From contig NC_067208.1 of the NCBI RefSeq assembly GCF_026262505.1, forward strand, positions 18,671,962-18,735,961: a DNA stretch of 64,000 nucleotides, given 5' to 3'. Positions within the stretch are counted from its first letter, which is position 1. Each line of letters begins with the position of its first letter. The notes under the pieces are model-generated. The model worked only from the letters and a program-made list of their open reading frames with translations, was not told where the DNA came from and did no database searches. Positions 1 through 10,163 of this stretch are shown piece after piece. The DNA comes from Trichomonas vaginalis G3. Taxonomy: Eukaryota; Parabasalia; Trichomonadida; Trichomonadidae. The position numbers and the translations under genes were made by a program.

Positions 1-172
1 GGGACCGAGGGACCGAGGGACCCCTCATTTATTCAAAAAATGTAAGACATGAATTTCCTCCTTTTTTTTCCCCTGTTGTCAAAATGTCATGTTGTCATCA
101 TTTTCAAAAAGATGTTAATTAACCGAGGGACCGAGGGACCGAGGGACCCCTCATTAGTTATTTTATCATCAT
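1..172. other. Intergenic edge of B with GGGACCGA repeats
   Basis: No gene is visible. Two clusters of an 8-bp repeat (GGGACCGA), at 1-24 and about 122-149, each end in GACCCCTCATT. Positions 29-55 match 25521-25547, which lies inside element A's right terminal repeat. A piece of terminal-repeat sequence therefore sits beside the structural genes of B. Its role is unknown. Confidence 0.5.
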
Positions 173-340
173 TTAATTAACTTCATCTTTAGTTAATAAT
201 TTGAATGGATTCACTAATGTTCCACCTTGAGTCCCAACACTTACCCTGGCTAATTGTGAAGAACCTGGGATAATTACTCCACGAAATGATTTCATTGGTA
301 ACATTAATTTAGAAATAGTTGGCTTAATTAATTTTGTCAT
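173..340 (-). CDS. Small conserved Polinton protein, about 55 aa, unknown function
   Basis: A short frame downstream of the fibre gene, starting MTKLIKPTISKL and containing IPGSSQLA and LLTKDE. The same frame recurs in element A at 16387-16569 with most residues kept, and both copies start right after a T-rich ATCATAA motif. Retention of frame and start in both copies is the case for a real gene. It shows no membrane segment or known motif. Its place at the edge of the structural block suggests a small virion or morphogenesis protein, but that is a guess. Confidence 0.5.
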   Translation of the reverse strand: MTKLIKPTISKLMLPMKSFRGVIIPGSSQLARVSVGTQGGTLVNPFKLLTKDEVN

Positions 341-366
341 TTATGATAAAAATAAAATTACATAAT

Positions 367-519
367 TTAAATTTTTTTCTTTCTCATTTTTTCATCCTGT
401 TTTGGTTTCAATAACTTTTCAAGTTGTTGTCTTGTCAGTAACTTTAATTTTAACTTTGGATCAAATATTGGGTTTCCATCTTTATCTCTTCCAATAACAC
501 CATATGGTAGAATCTTCAT
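367..519 (-). CDS. Small lysine-rich Polinton protein, about 50 aa
   Basis: A short frame starting MKILPYGVIGRDKDG, followed by a basic stretch rich in K, L and Q (LKLLTRQQLEKLLK) that should form an amphipathic helix. It lies between the 55-aa frame and the fibre gene, in the same orientation. Element A has a related sequence at 16618-16770. Function is unknown; the basic helix could bind nucleic acid or a capsid partner. Confidence 0.45.
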   Translation of the reverse strand: MKILPYGVIGRDKDGNPIFDPKLKLKLLTRQQLEKLLKPKQDEKMRKKKI

Positions 520-597
520 TTATACTAAAATAAAAATTTAAATTATGCCGTTCACTCTTTTGGAGCTCCTAAAGTTTGTTTCACAAACATTGAGCAT

Positions 598-2808
598 TCA
601 TTGAACTCTATACCATGCATAAACTGTCATATAGGGCGGCATGTAATCTTTACTCTGTCCCGTCGTTTGTGTATATCCTGAAACATTATGTGTATGATTA
701 CCTGAACCCTGTGTATCGTTCCAGTAACAATTAATAGCAAATTTAACGTCATCTTTAACATCATATCCTTTACCTTTTGTCATTCCTGACCAATCCCAAT
801 ATCTATGCTTATGCCATCCTGCTTCGGTTGTGTTTAAATTAACGTAATGACTGTGAGCAGGTAAATTTTCACCCGTAATTGTTTTACTTCCACCGGTTTG
901 TTTTGATGAGTTTGTACAATATAAAAAACGATCGGTTATCTGCTGCCATGTACCAAATCCAAATAATGTTGATGGATTTGTTGAATTCATTGATGTATAT
1001 ATTGAACCAATGGGGTAAATCATCTCAAACATTGTATTTAATTTAGTATTAACCCATTCCTTATCTGCTTTCTTCTTTAACTCAGTATTAACCCATTCCT
1101 TATCTGCTTTCTTCTTTAATCCATTATGAATATTGAATTTATTATATAATATTGAAATCGTGTAAGAAGTTAAAATTGGTCTTGTCATCAATATTAACAT
1201 ATTATTTTTGAAAATTGCTTTTTTAACATCTTGAAATTTTGTGATTTCAGACCAATTTTTTCCATCACTACTGATATTTACTAAATCACCACATCCAAAA
1301 GCAATGAAATACCCATCAATATAAAACAAATTTGTAAATCTATAATTTCGAGTAAATTTTGGAGTGAATGAATAAACCAATTCCCAATTTGGTGTTTTCT
1401 CTGGATCCTGTGAAAAATCTTGTGATAAATAAATATGTCTGTTATAACTTACAGGATATGAATACAACATACTACCTGAAACAAGAACACAAACATTTGA
1501 AGCATAACATAAAGCTTCAATGTCTCCATCAGCTTGAAAAATTTGTTCAAAACGACCAAATGGTATTGAATATGATCTATAAATTTTATCATTTTGTAGG
1601 ATAAAACACATGTTGTTAATGTAATACCATTTACTTGTATAATCAATTTTCAAATCTGATGACATCATACTAAACATATAATAATTTATCCCATCCTCAC
1701 TAATGAAAATTTGATTGACTTCATAAATTAGTACCCATTTATTATTAACACATCTAATAGGATTATTTGGATATTTAAATTTAACATCTTGATTTAAATT
1801 ACATTTGAACCATTGGATACAATCGAATGAATAACAAGGGCAAAAATCATCTCCAACTATTATCATTCCCATAAATTTGCCGTTATTATATTCAACATAA
1901 AAAATTCTTGGATTAATGATTGGCTCTCGTGTATCAGGATTCAAAACGGATGGAGTAAATGATTCATAGTTTTTAAAATCATTTGTTTTAAAATAATAAA
2001 GCACTCCAGCTATATAAAATAAATACATGGTCACTCCATCGAAACATAACCATTCAATATCTTCAAATGTTTTATCTGATGATTTCATAAAATTTAAAAA
2101 TGGTGGGGTAAAATAAACCTCTGATTGTTTTATTTCTTCATTAACAAATGATATATCAGCTTTCTTCATTAATTCACTATCAACGTATTCCTTATCTGCC
2201 TTCTTATTTAACTCATCGTTAACATATGTTTTATCCGCTTTAAGGTCTAAACATCCTGAAACCCACCCTGTATCGGCTTTAGTTTTTAAAATCTTTGATG
2301 TCCATTCATGATACCATTCAACCCTTTCTTTAATTTCATTATCTTTTTCATCAACATAAACCAAATTTGCTTTCTTCATTAATTCACTATCAACCTTTTC
2401 TTTAATTTCATTATCTTTTTCATCAACATAAACCAAATTTGCTTTCTTCATTATGTCATTTAGGAAACCTTTTATGAATTCCTCATTTAAATTAAATCTT
2501 CCAATCTTCAAAACTTTAGGAAATGCATTTAATGCATAATATCTTTGTTCTTCTGGTGGAATTGATGTTATATCATCCGTTATTCCTTTAATTTTTGAAT
2601 TCATAAATAAAATTTCTTTTATATTTGATATCACCGCACCACCTTTGCAAACGAATTCAAAATGGTCATTTTTCAATACTATCTCCAAATCTCCATATTT
2701 CAACCTTTGCGTTTGTTCTGCCGTCTTTGAATTATATGCATATGTGGCGTATGTAATGGTCTGAAGGACCTGGGTGTTTTGTGCCTTAAGTTGCTGTTGT
2801 TTAATCAT
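598..2808 (-). CDS. Tail-fibre-like protein with stalk repeats, Asp-box domain and phage tail-collar C-terminus
   Basis: A 736-aa fibre that looks whole. The N-terminal 130 residues or so are nearly identical to element A's fibre and probably anchor it to the virion. Stalk repeats of the KKADKEYVNDEL type follow (about residues 120-225), as in phage fibres. A central region of about 350 residues then carries several Asp-box-like motifs (SEDGINYY, SSDGKNW), suggesting a beta-propeller that could bind carbohydrate. More stalk repeats lead into a C-terminal tail-collar/Gp10-like module (YPIGSIYTSMN, FGFGTW, GENLPAHSHY, ending MPPYMTVYAWYRV). Receptor binding is inferred. The central domain is absent from A's copy, which has an unrelated domain instead. 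Confidence 0.8.
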   Translation of the reverse strand: MIKQQQLKAQNTQVLQTITYATYAYNSKTAEQTQRLKYGDLEIVLKNDHFEFVCKGGAVISNIKEILFMNSKIKGITDDITSIPPEEQRYYALNAFPKVLKIGRFNLNEEFIKGFLNDIMKKANLVYVDEKDNEIKEKVDSELMKKANLVYVDEKDNEIKERVEWYHEWTSKILKTKADTGWVSGCLDLKADKTYVNDELNKKADKEYVDSELMKKADISFVNEEIKQSEVYFTPPFLNFMKSSDKTFEDIEWLCFDGVTMYLFYIAGVLYYFKTNDFKNYESFTPSVLNPDTREPIINPRIFYVEYNNGKFMGMIIVGDDFCPCYSFDCIQWFKCNLNQDVKFKYPNNPIRCVNNKWVLIYEVNQIFISEDGINYYMFSMMSSDLKIDYTSKWYYINNMCFILQNDKIYRSYSIPFGRFEQIFQADGDIEALCYASNVCVLVSGSMLYSYPVSYNRHIYLSQDFSQDPEKTPNWELVYSFTPKFTRNYRFTNLFYIDGYFIAFGCGDLVNISSDGKNWSEITKFQDVKKAIFKNNMLILMTRPILTSYTISILYNKFNIHNGLKKKADKEWVNTELKKKADKEWVNTKLNTMFEMIYPIGSIYTSMNSTNPSTLFGFGTWQQITDRFLYCTNSSKQTGGSKTITGENLPAHSHYVNLNTTEAGWHKHRYWDWSGMTKGKGYDVKDDVKFAINCYWNDTQGSGNHTHNVSGYTQTTGQSKDYMPPYMTVYAWYRVQ
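2758..2786. repeat. GC-rich double micro-palindrome inside the fibre gene
   Basis: A 29-bp GC-rich insert in the codons for the fibre's N-terminus. It reads as GGTCTGAAGGACC, then TG, then GGTGTTTTGTGCC. It aligns base for base with the repeat at 24998-25025 and with the reverse complement of 14228-14255. Element A's fibre lacks it at the equivalent position (about 18537-18560). Confidence 0.7.
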
Positions 2809-2833
2809 TTTATTACGATTTAAAAATAAATAT

Positions 2834-3544
2834 TTAATCCGTTATCTCATCAGCTATTTTTTCTATTTGAAATTGCCATAATATTTCATTCATAAATTCT
2901 AAATCACAATCAAATAGGTCAGTTATTCTAAATTTAATATTTGATAAATCTTTTGAATGAAGAATAAATGAATTCCCGGATAATTGAAATGGATATGATA
3001 AAGAAAATGTGTTTAAGTTGATGGATAAAATGTTTTGTATTGATGGGTAAGAGTTAGGGTCAAATGTTTGGTGTGAAAATCTCATTGGGGTATTAACTTT
3101 ATCACATTTGATTAAAATGAAATTAGAACCAGTGTCAGAATACAAAACATCCCCAACATCTTTTTCAAAATTTAATATCCCCAACAATGAACGAAGACGA
3201 GGAGTACAAAATTTAATTTTCAGCGGAAATTTAATAAGGTTATTTATTTCATCAAGTTCAAAAAGTTTATCAGGTTTTGATTTAAAATTTTCTTCATACC
3301 ATACGATAAATGATTCATTTAAATAACTTAAAATCATGTTAATATCCCATTTCACTATCACATTATTTATATACATATCATACGTTTTTTCATGGTCATC
3401 TTTAATAAATGATATATAATCTGAAGGGTCTAAAAGAATGGGATTAAATTTACCACTCACAGAAACGAGAGTAACATTATAAATTCCACTAACTGTTAAA
3501 TTTAATTCACAGTTATTATTCGAAATAATATTGATAATTGACAT
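2834..3544 (-). CDS. Conserved Polinton virion-block protein X (236 aa), unknown
   Basis: A 236-aa protein that looks whole, starting MSIINIISNNNCELNLTVSG, rich in beta-type segments. It lies just upstream of the fibre gene in the same orientation. Element A has a near-identical copy at 18574-19312. Element C has a 205-aa protein beside its fibre (56935-57552) with a similar layout, including a segment around LRSLLGILNF versus VQLLLGAYHM and a following GSNFILI versus GNCLYIE. Neighbourhood and recurrence suggest a structural protein, perhaps fibre-associated. No known domain is recognised. Confidence 0.65.
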   Translation of the reverse strand: MSIINIISNNNCELNLTVSGIYNVTLVSVSGKFNPILLDPSDYISFIKDDHEKTYDMYINNVIVKWDINMILSYLNESFIVWYEENFKSKPDKLFELDEINNLIKFPLKIKFCTPRLRSLLGILNFEKDVGDVLYSDTGSNFILIKCDKVNTPMRFSHQTFDPNSYPSIQNILSINLNTFSLSYPFQLSGNSFILHSKDLSNIKFRITDLFDCDLEFMNEILWQFQIEKIADEITD

Positions 3545-3564
3545 TTTTTATTACGATTAAAAAT

Positions 3565-4044
3565 ATGGTAAAGCGTTATTTTCCAGTGATAAATAAAACT
3601 AGAATAAGATTACCTCAAGAATTCATAAATTCAACGAATAAGAAATTCATTCATGTTATAAATTTTAGTGTTTTCAGAAAATATGAGTCGATGTCATATT
3701 CATCAACAGGTTATATTTCACTTCATTCAAATTTAGTTCAATCAAACCCATATAATGACCATTTCATAAGATTTTCAGATGGTATTAAAAATGTAATTGA
3801 TAGATTAAAATATGAACAGATTGACAATATCGAATTTTTGGAATTTTGGTTTAAATATCCCGATGGAAAAAAGATTGAAGTTAAAGATAAAGCAGATACT
3901 ATAACAAAAACAATTACAATGACTGATCCGGATAGTGGGGAACAAAAAGAAATAAAACAAACGATAGAAACTGGTGAAAGGTCAATTATTATCGATTATG
4001 ATTCAAAGGATTATTATTCGATAATGTTAATGCTTGAATATTAA
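3565..4044 (+). CDS. Conserved Polinton protein Y (about 159 aa), unknown
   Basis: The start is taken at MVKRYFPVINKTR, which matches element A's copy at 19334-19813; a further upstream start exists but is not shared. It is divergent from X and convergent with the next gene, overlapping it by a few bases. The C-terminal third is charged, with a repeat-like TITKTITMTDPDSGEQKEI stretch, and the protein ends in YYSIMLMLEY. Similarity to X and to the tail of the 60-kb genes is only in general character (beta-rich). A structural role is inferred from position. Confidence 0.6.
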   Translation: MVKRYFPVINKTRIRLPQEFINSTNKKFIHVINFSVFRKYESMSYSSTGYISLHSNLVQSNPYNDHFIRFSDGIKNVIDRLKYEQIDNIEFLEFWFKYPDGKKIEVKDKADTITKTITMTDPDSGEQKEIKQTIETGERSIIIDYDSKDYYSIMLMLEY

Positions 4045-4696
4045 ATAGCCTTAACAAAGAATTTTTCAAGTGATATTTTATATTCATCAACTATTTTATT
4101 ATAAATATCATTATATGTTAAATGAAGTTCAGTTGTTGTTCCGTTCTTTGATATCTTAATTGTGCTAATATCCTTTATAGGATTTATTTTTGCAACTGTT
4201 CCGCAGCATGAAACCTCATCATCTATGAAAAATTGAATCTTAACGTCTGAATCTTGAACATCACAAAGAATGGCGATAATGTGAATTAATGATTCATAAG
4301 GTAAAATAATTAAACCGGATTGGTCAATTAAATTTATTATTGAATCATAATTATCAGTTATGATATCGCGATATATTTTCATTAATTCAGAATTAATGTC
4401 TATTTTATATGGGTTATCAAGTGGTGCTGGGTATGTTGGATAAGTGGGAATTTCAACAGGTTCTTTACGGGTTCAGATAAAATGATTGGGTCTCCATCTT
4501 CTTTATTTTGCTCCTCCTCTTTCTTTGGTAAGTCACGAGTTAATAAATTTGGTTGAGTTGCTGACCTTGTTAATTCAGGACTAACATTAACTTTAACATT
4601 TTGAATAATTCGTGATTTATCATCATTTACATTATAACCAACCGTAATCTCTGCTTTTGCGTTTGTGTTCTTTTGACTTGTGAAACGTCTTCTCAT
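4041..4696 (-). pseudogene. Conserved CCG-motif protein Z, element B copy (broken)
   Basis: Counterpart of the whole 233-aa gene in element A (19810-20511). It shows the same basic start (MRRRFTSQ), a proline-rich middle and a C-terminal domain with a Cys-Cys-Gly motif followed by GTTTELHL. The copy is broken, about one break. It sits between Y and W in the structural block. Function is unknown; the gene is shared with element C (57955-58562), so it is an old part of these elements. Confidence 0.65.
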
Positions 4697-4780
4697 TTAT
4701 AATTGAATAAAAAAAAGAAAAATATATTTAAAGTTTTATTTAGTTGTTACGGTAATATCCCAAGGTTCATCCTTGTTTGC

Positions 4781-5676
4781 TTATACTTTCTTTGTAACTG
4801 CACCAATTATGTTATTGATAATGGTTTGAGTTTCTTCCAGTCTTATTTTATCATTTACAATATCTTTAATCATTTCATTACATGCATTCTTAAAACCATC
4901 TGATTTTTCTAATTTACGTCTATCACTTTCTTTAATTAAATCAAAGTTATAACCTTGTTGAGAATAAAGTGGTTTCTTTATCAATTCCTTGAACGCTTCT
5001 GAAAGTGAAGATGAAGAAATTCTTGCCACTTGAATTGGTTTAAATTCTGCTTTCATTGCTTCTTTCTGTTCATTGAACACTGGATCGAATAAAGCAACTT
5101 TAAAGAATTTCTTAGCTGGAATTTCAGGTCTCAAATTTGCATATTGACCATCAAACTGTTAACATATCGTGGTAATTCCGGTCCCTCTTCAATAGCGTTT
5201 AATTCTTCATTGAAATAAGAATATGGATTATGACGGTATGAAAGAATTGGTCCATCTTTACTGTCTCCGATATGTTGTTTAACAGCTTTTCCATTTTCAT
5301 CAAATTGCATAGGATAACGTTCATTATATGCTTTACGTTTAGGATAATCCGTCATTGTTAATTTATACCCATTTATGACTTTAATATTTCCTTGACCATC
5401 AGTAACAAAGACTTCATTTATTCCATCAGGCTTTCCATTTGGTCCTGTAATGTCTGCTTCATGTGCTTCCCAATTTGGTCCATGACGTTTGGCATATGCT
5501 TGAGCTTCTGGTAATGTTAAAACGTTTCTCATTTGTTTAACATCCTTTTGAAGACCGGCAACAATGTGGACTAATTCTTTCATTCCGTCTGGAACTTTCA
5601 TAGTTCTATTATATGCACCCTTTTTGTTTGTTCCTTGTTTTAATGGAACCTGTAGAAGATTTGCAATTTCTGTCAT
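4781..5676 (-). pseudogene. Conserved virion-block protein W, element B copy (broken)
   Basis: A part of about 297 codons starting [15 protein letters not shown]. It has a glycine- and asparagine-rich segment ([20 protein letters not shown], then [17 protein letters not shown]) and a helical C-terminal half. It lies directly upstream of Z and downstream of the packaging ATPase. Element A's copy is at 20544-21440. About one break. No family recognised; the position next to ATPase and capsid genes suggests a minor capsid or scaffold role. Confidence 0.6.
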
Positions 5677-5717
5677 GTTTAATTATAAATAAAAAATAAA
5701 AATTAATTATAAAAAAG

Positions 5718-6529
5718 TTATTCGAATTTAATGGAACCTTTATTTAAATCAACTATTATTTTTCCATGTTCTCCTAATTGTTGATATTGTGTGTAAAGTT
5801 CATTAATGCTCATTGGTAAATTCACTTGATAAAGCATAACGTTCAACTGTTGACGACTAAAACCACTGAAAATGAAAAGGGTGGACAGGTTTGATTTAAT
5901 GTTTGTGCTTAATGCTTTAAAGTATTGAACAGCCATAAAGAATGAACACTGAATGTGTCGACATTGAGTTAATAATTGATTAAAATATGATTTCTCATTA
6001 GTTATTAGTTTTGATTTCACGGCATCATCTAGAAAAATGAGTGAATGCAAAAAATTCTCTATCAAAATTTGAAATAGAAAGTGTTTCAAATAATTCATCC
6101 CGTTGTTTATCAATAATTTTATCCTCTAATCTTGCTTCTTGATTGTATTATATAATTCTTTATACATTAAAAAGTTTTTTAAATAATCTTCTTCTTCTTG
6201 TGATAAATAAATAATTGGAATTTTTGATTAAATGCTTTAAAGATTCAAATGTATCATCTGAAGGTGAACCTGAACGGTTGATATAAATTAACACGTGTGA
6301 ATAGGGTGAAGTGTTAGCAATAATGATAATTTGTTTTAATATGTTAATGTTTTACCTTTATTTTGTTTACCAATTGCTGCGTGATTGAATTTAAGTAACA
6401 TTCAGAATATGGAATTTTCATTAATTTTTCCTTAGATAGAGCATTTCTATTATCACTCAATGCTTCATTAATCATATCATCTATGTATGTATTATATACA
6501 TCTGTTAATTCTTCAGAATTTAAATCCAT
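5718..6529 (-). pseudogene. Genome-packaging ATPase (A32/FtsK-HerA type), element B copy (broken)
   Basis: Counterpart of the whole ATPase gene in element A (21481-22308). The same start (MDLNS), the Walker B region and the conserved C-terminal half around LLTQCRHIQCSFFMAVQ are present. The family pumps viral DNA into preformed capsids. The copy is broken, about three breaks. It stands between W and the capsid gene, the same order as in A. Confidence 0.8.
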
Positions 6530-6553
6530 TTAATCAAAAATAAATTTATAATT

Positions 6554-8191
6554 TTAAACATTTCTATTCATCAATATTTCATCATATGAACTTCTATACT
6601 GCGGTGGTGTACCTGTTGGATGATATTTCAAACCTTCATCCGGTGTCCATGTCCAATATGTAGTCCTAGTAAACCAAACCTGAGGAGGATTTGTCACCTT
6701 TGAACAGTAAGTGTCATTTACACCCTGAATGATTGGATAAGCTTTCACTTGTACTGTAACTTGTGAGTTGAAAGTTTCTAATCCATCAAAGAATATACCC
6801 GCTCCATCACGTTGAACTGGAATAGTGCATAAGAATGAAGTTTGGTCTTTCCATGTTCTAGCTAATGGTGTGCCATTATCATCATTCAGTGGTCTAGTTA
6901 ATGAGTCCTCGTATTCTTCCGTGCATTCATTCACTCCATCTAAATCAGAAGCTTGAAGCATACGTGTAAAGAATATGTCACCCACTGTGGTCATCGCTTG
7001 ATCGGGGAAGTTTCTGGAATCTATAGTGACCTGAAGACCTCGAAGCATTGGATTTTCTAAAACTGTTCTTTGCATTGCATTCTTCGGAAATGTTAACACA
7101 ACATCTGTAACATTATGAAGAGCGTATGAGAAATCTGAGCTAATACCTTCAGGAGTGATGCAACCTCCATTTAGTGAACGAACGTCAATATGTTGAGCTG
7201 GAATCATGAATGGATCTTCCTTACTGAATAAACGTGGTATTGCTTTAACTGATTCTTCAATTAAACCGTATCCTGGTGTAATGCATTTATCCTCTAAAAC
7301 TTCCATCTTTGTGCATGAAATAATAACGTCATCAACTGTTGCGTCAGCAGATGTAGCGGCTAAGCTTGTAATTAATTTGCAGGAAGTCCGATTTGTTGGA
7401 ATTTGCGATCATATTTATAAACATGATTCATAATCTTTTCATAATTTTCATCAGTTATCTTTTCATAAACATAATTTTGTAAATCAGCAACTCTTAACGG
7501 GTCAACCTGACAAAATACTAAAGTATCCCTGAAAACAATAATTTTAAGAATGATATCACCAAATGATTTAGGATAATCATCGAACGCCTGAAATGCTAAC
7601 AAATCATTTACCGGAATAATCATATCAAAAGTGACATCAACTTCTTCATTTGCTTTCTTGAAAACTTCTGAAGGGTCAATATATTTACCACATACTGAGT
7701 TATCATATTTTTGCATTGTTATATAATGAATGAACAAACTTTTTAACTTTCCTTTCTGATTTTGGTTTATATGTTGCAAATGCGAAAGATTCACGGGCGC
7801 AATCCATCTGAAGATAACCAGCATCACCTCTTTCGGTTTCTACTTCTAATTGTTTAAAGCTTTGATTTGATGATTTGTAACCAACGAATAAACGCATGCA
7901 TTTAAAAGCGGCATCACATGTGAAAGCTTTATTTGAAACTAGAGTTGCTTTAACTTTGCGTTTAATATATGTGTCACCTAATTGATTCACATCATGAGCC
8001 GGATTTGTAATTCTTAAATGAGTTTGTTTATCATCAAAATATGGAGCATCAGAGTCATAGCATGAACTTTCAAGTTCTCTATAATATCTTCTACCGTCAT
8101 TCTTTGCGAATATTTCATTTATCTTTTCGAATGAATGAAATACATTTCCATTAATTGGTTTAGTGTTTGGCACTAAATAGTTAGTCGTCAT
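6554..8191 (-). pseudogene. Major capsid protein (double jelly-roll type), element B copy (broken)
   Basis: A part of about 545 codons starting MTTNYLVPNTKPINGNVF and ending at MNRNV. Its size, beta-rich composition and place beside the packaging ATPase fit the Polinton major capsid protein, known to adopt the double jelly-roll fold. I infer the family from context and from the known presence of this gene in Trichomonas Mavericks; the fold itself cannot be seen. Element A's copy (22350-23973) is nearly identical. About two breaks. Confidence 0.7.
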
Positions 8192-8261
8192 TTATGATGA
8201 AATAAAAAAATCAAAATTAAAAGATGAAAATGAATTTTTAATTTTAATGAAATAATCAACT

Positions 8262-8474
8262 ATGGCTGCAGGTATATTTAAAAAGTTATGGGATAAAGTA
8301 AAAAGAGGAGCGCATAAAGTTTGGGAAACAATGAAGAAAGGAGCAAATTGGATATTTAAGAATAAAGAAGCAATGAGTGACGTTGCAGAACAAATAGCAC
8401 CTAATGTTCCGGTAAGGGAAGTATTAAATAAAGGAGATAAAGTTTATCGTCGACTACAACCGATATTGAGATAA
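8262..8474 (+). CDS. Amphipathic virion peptide 1 (70 aa)
   Basis: Starts MAAGIFKKLWDKVKRGAHKV, an amphipathic basic helix with aromatic residues, followed by a second helix and VYRRLQPILR. The start shares MAAG-F/I-FKKLW with the oppositely oriented peptide at 8495-8731, so the two look like paralogues or share an N-terminal module. Such N-termini resemble membrane-active or capsid-interior peptides (compare adenovirus protein VI), which is an analogy only. Element A has a matching copy at 24043-24255. It looks whole. Confidence 0.6.
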   Translation: MAAGIFKKLWDKVKRGAHKVWETMKKGANWIFKNKEAMSDVAEQIAPNVPVREVLNKGDKVYRRLQPILR

Positions 8475-8494
8475 AAATAATATTTATTTTTCCA

Positions 8495-8731
8495 CTACTT
8501 TCCTCCTATTTTATTAAGTATTCCTTCAGCAATTCCACCAACTGCGTTACCTGCTTGTGCTCCCATCGCTGGATTACCTGCTTTAGCACCTAATACTCCA
8601 CCAATTATAGTTCCTGCCGTTTTCGCTACTGGTGCCAAAAAGTTTGCAATGGGTTTTATTATTTTCTGATGAACCCAACTTGCAGCTTTCTTAATTCCTT
8701 CCCATAACTTTTTAAAGAATCCTGCAGCCAT
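8495..8731 (-). CDS. Amphipathic, glycine/alanine-rich virion peptide 2 (78 aa)
   Basis: Starts MAAGFFKKLWEGIKKAASWV, then a hydrophobic Gly/Ala-rich stretch (TAGTIIGGVLGAKAG and AGNAVGGIAEGIL) long enough to enter a membrane. It converges with peptide 1 with a gap of about 20 bp. Near-identical copy in A at 24280-24516. Element C's gene at 60958-61483 has a comparable Ala/Gly-rich start (MVAWAALGAMGTKALAFGAK). The likely role is a minor virion, membrane-active protein. It looks whole. Confidence 0.6.
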   Translation of the reverse strand: MAAGFFKKLWEGIKKAASWVHQKIIKPIANFLAPVAKTAGTIIGGVLGAKAGNPAMGAQAGNAVGGIAEGILNKIGGK

Positions 8732-8764
8732 TTCTGATTTAATATTAATTAAAAAATATATTTC

Positions 8765-9063
8765 AGTAGTATATATTGCGGGTTTTGTGACTTTTTTTGT
8801 AAACGTAAGAATTCATACATTTTTGAGCGATTTTGTATCATTTTTTTTTACATATGAAGTAAAAAATGTATGATTTTTACGGTTTTTATTCTTACGTTTT
8901 TGAATAAATCAAGATTTAAAAATTTTCAGAATCGTAAGAAATTTTCACTAAACCCATACATAATGAAATAAAAAAAATAAAAAAAATAAAAAAATAAACT
9001 TTAAAAATTCATGTCTTACATTTTTTGAATAATTTATTTTTTTAATTCGTATGAAAATGAGTG
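8765..9063. repeat. Left terminal inverted repeat of element A (299 bp)
   Basis: The reverse complement of 25490-25788 with no substitution or indel seen by eye, including the long A and T runs. It extends 13 bases into the reading frame that starts at 9051, so both end genes of A begin with the same codons (MKMS). It contains divergent T-rich sequence and, just before the start codon, an ATTCGT motif. Confidence 0.92.
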
Positions 9064-10163
9064 TCAAGACTAACGACGTTAAAAAATTGGGATTCACAAA
9101 CGAGGAAATAAAGGATATATTAGAGGAGGCGAGTTATGAAGTTAATAAATATTATTTAAGAAATTGTCAAAAATTCGCGGAGTTATTAAATGATTTAGAT
9201 TATGATGGAAAAATGAATAAAGATGATGTTATAAATTTCTTATATCCCACATCTGAAGAAGAAAAACCTAAAGAACCTGATGTTTTCCCTGAATATTATG
9301 AAGAACGGATTAAAGATGATGAATATGATGAAATTGAAAGACTGGAAAAAATAAGAGATGAAATAGATGAAAAAATTAAGGAATTAAGAGAAGTTGAAAA
9401 ATATAATGAGAATGAAGTAGAGGGTTTAATGAATATCCCAGCTTCAGAATCAGAAGTTCAAAAATCTCATGAAGAAAGATATAAAAATTACTTTTTGGAA
9501 TCTACTAAAAATTTATTAGATGGTGAAATAGATGAAACACTTTCAGAAGAAGGCACAAAATTTATTCATAAACATAAGTTACAATTTATTGACGATGGAG
9601 ATTATCCATGTATATTACTTTCACCTCCTCTTGATTCTGAAAAATTCAAAAAAGCACTGAAAAATGTAACATATGCAACAAATACGATTAAGAAAGAAGA
9701 CCATGATATTTACACAAATTATTATTTAAATAAATGTGCAGGTGTTGATAAAGTTTTTGATTTGTTAGATAAAATATCAAAAGAAACAATTGGTACATAT
9801 AAAATTTTATGCGATTGTGGTTTCATTATTGAAGATACTAATAATGTTTCATATGAAAGAACAGCACCGAAGGAAGACGAAGTTGAAAGGTCTATACCAT
9901 TCGTTATTAAGAATATAAAAGATATGAAAACTTATAAACATTATATTTATTCATTTATTTCAGAAAAAATGGAAGCAACCCATAAAACATCATCTCATCA
10001 TTTTATAGCTATTCATACATTCCTTTTCAAAGTTGTGAAATTAAATAAGACAGGAATTAGATTTAATGTATCAGGGTACGCATTCTTGAGTAAATTAAAA
10101 TGTATTCGTCACGTCGCAGATGATAAAAATTTATGTGTTCTTAATTCATTTTATGGACTTTAG
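9051..10163 (+). CDS. Polymerase-linked N-terminal protein (370 aa)
   Basis: A 370-aa acidic, helical protein. Residues 10-65 (TNEEIKDILEEASYEVNKYY ... INFLYP) resemble the N-terminus of element C's polymerase (SEIKQLLTEANIDVAKHYAT ... IHEFIKP). The end of the protein (DDKNLCVLNSFYG) resembles DNCFVYACIQAG in C's polymerase, in a position that recalls OTU-type cysteine protease cores; that reading is weak. In A the part has its own frame, followed by a T-rich start motif for the next gene at 10228. It probably acts with the polymerase in protein-primed replication. Confidence 0.55.
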   Translation: MKMSVKTNDVKKLGFTNEEIKDILEEASYEVNKYYLRNCQKFAELLNDLDYDGKMNKDDVINFLYPTSEEEKPKEPDVFPEYYEERIKDDEYDEIERLEKIRDEIDEKIKELREVEKYNENEVEGLMNIPASESEVQKSHEERYKNYFLESTKNLLDGEIDETLSEEGTKFIHKHKLQFIDDGDYPCILLSPPLDSEKFKKALKNVTYATNTIKKEDHDIYTNYYLNKCAGVDKVFDLLDKISKETIGTYKILCDCGFIIEDTNNVSYERTAPKEDEVERSIPFVIKNIKDMKTYKHYIYSFISEKMEATHKTSSHHFIAIHTFLFKVVKLNKTGIRFNVSGYAFLSKLKCIRHVADDKNLCVLNSFYGL

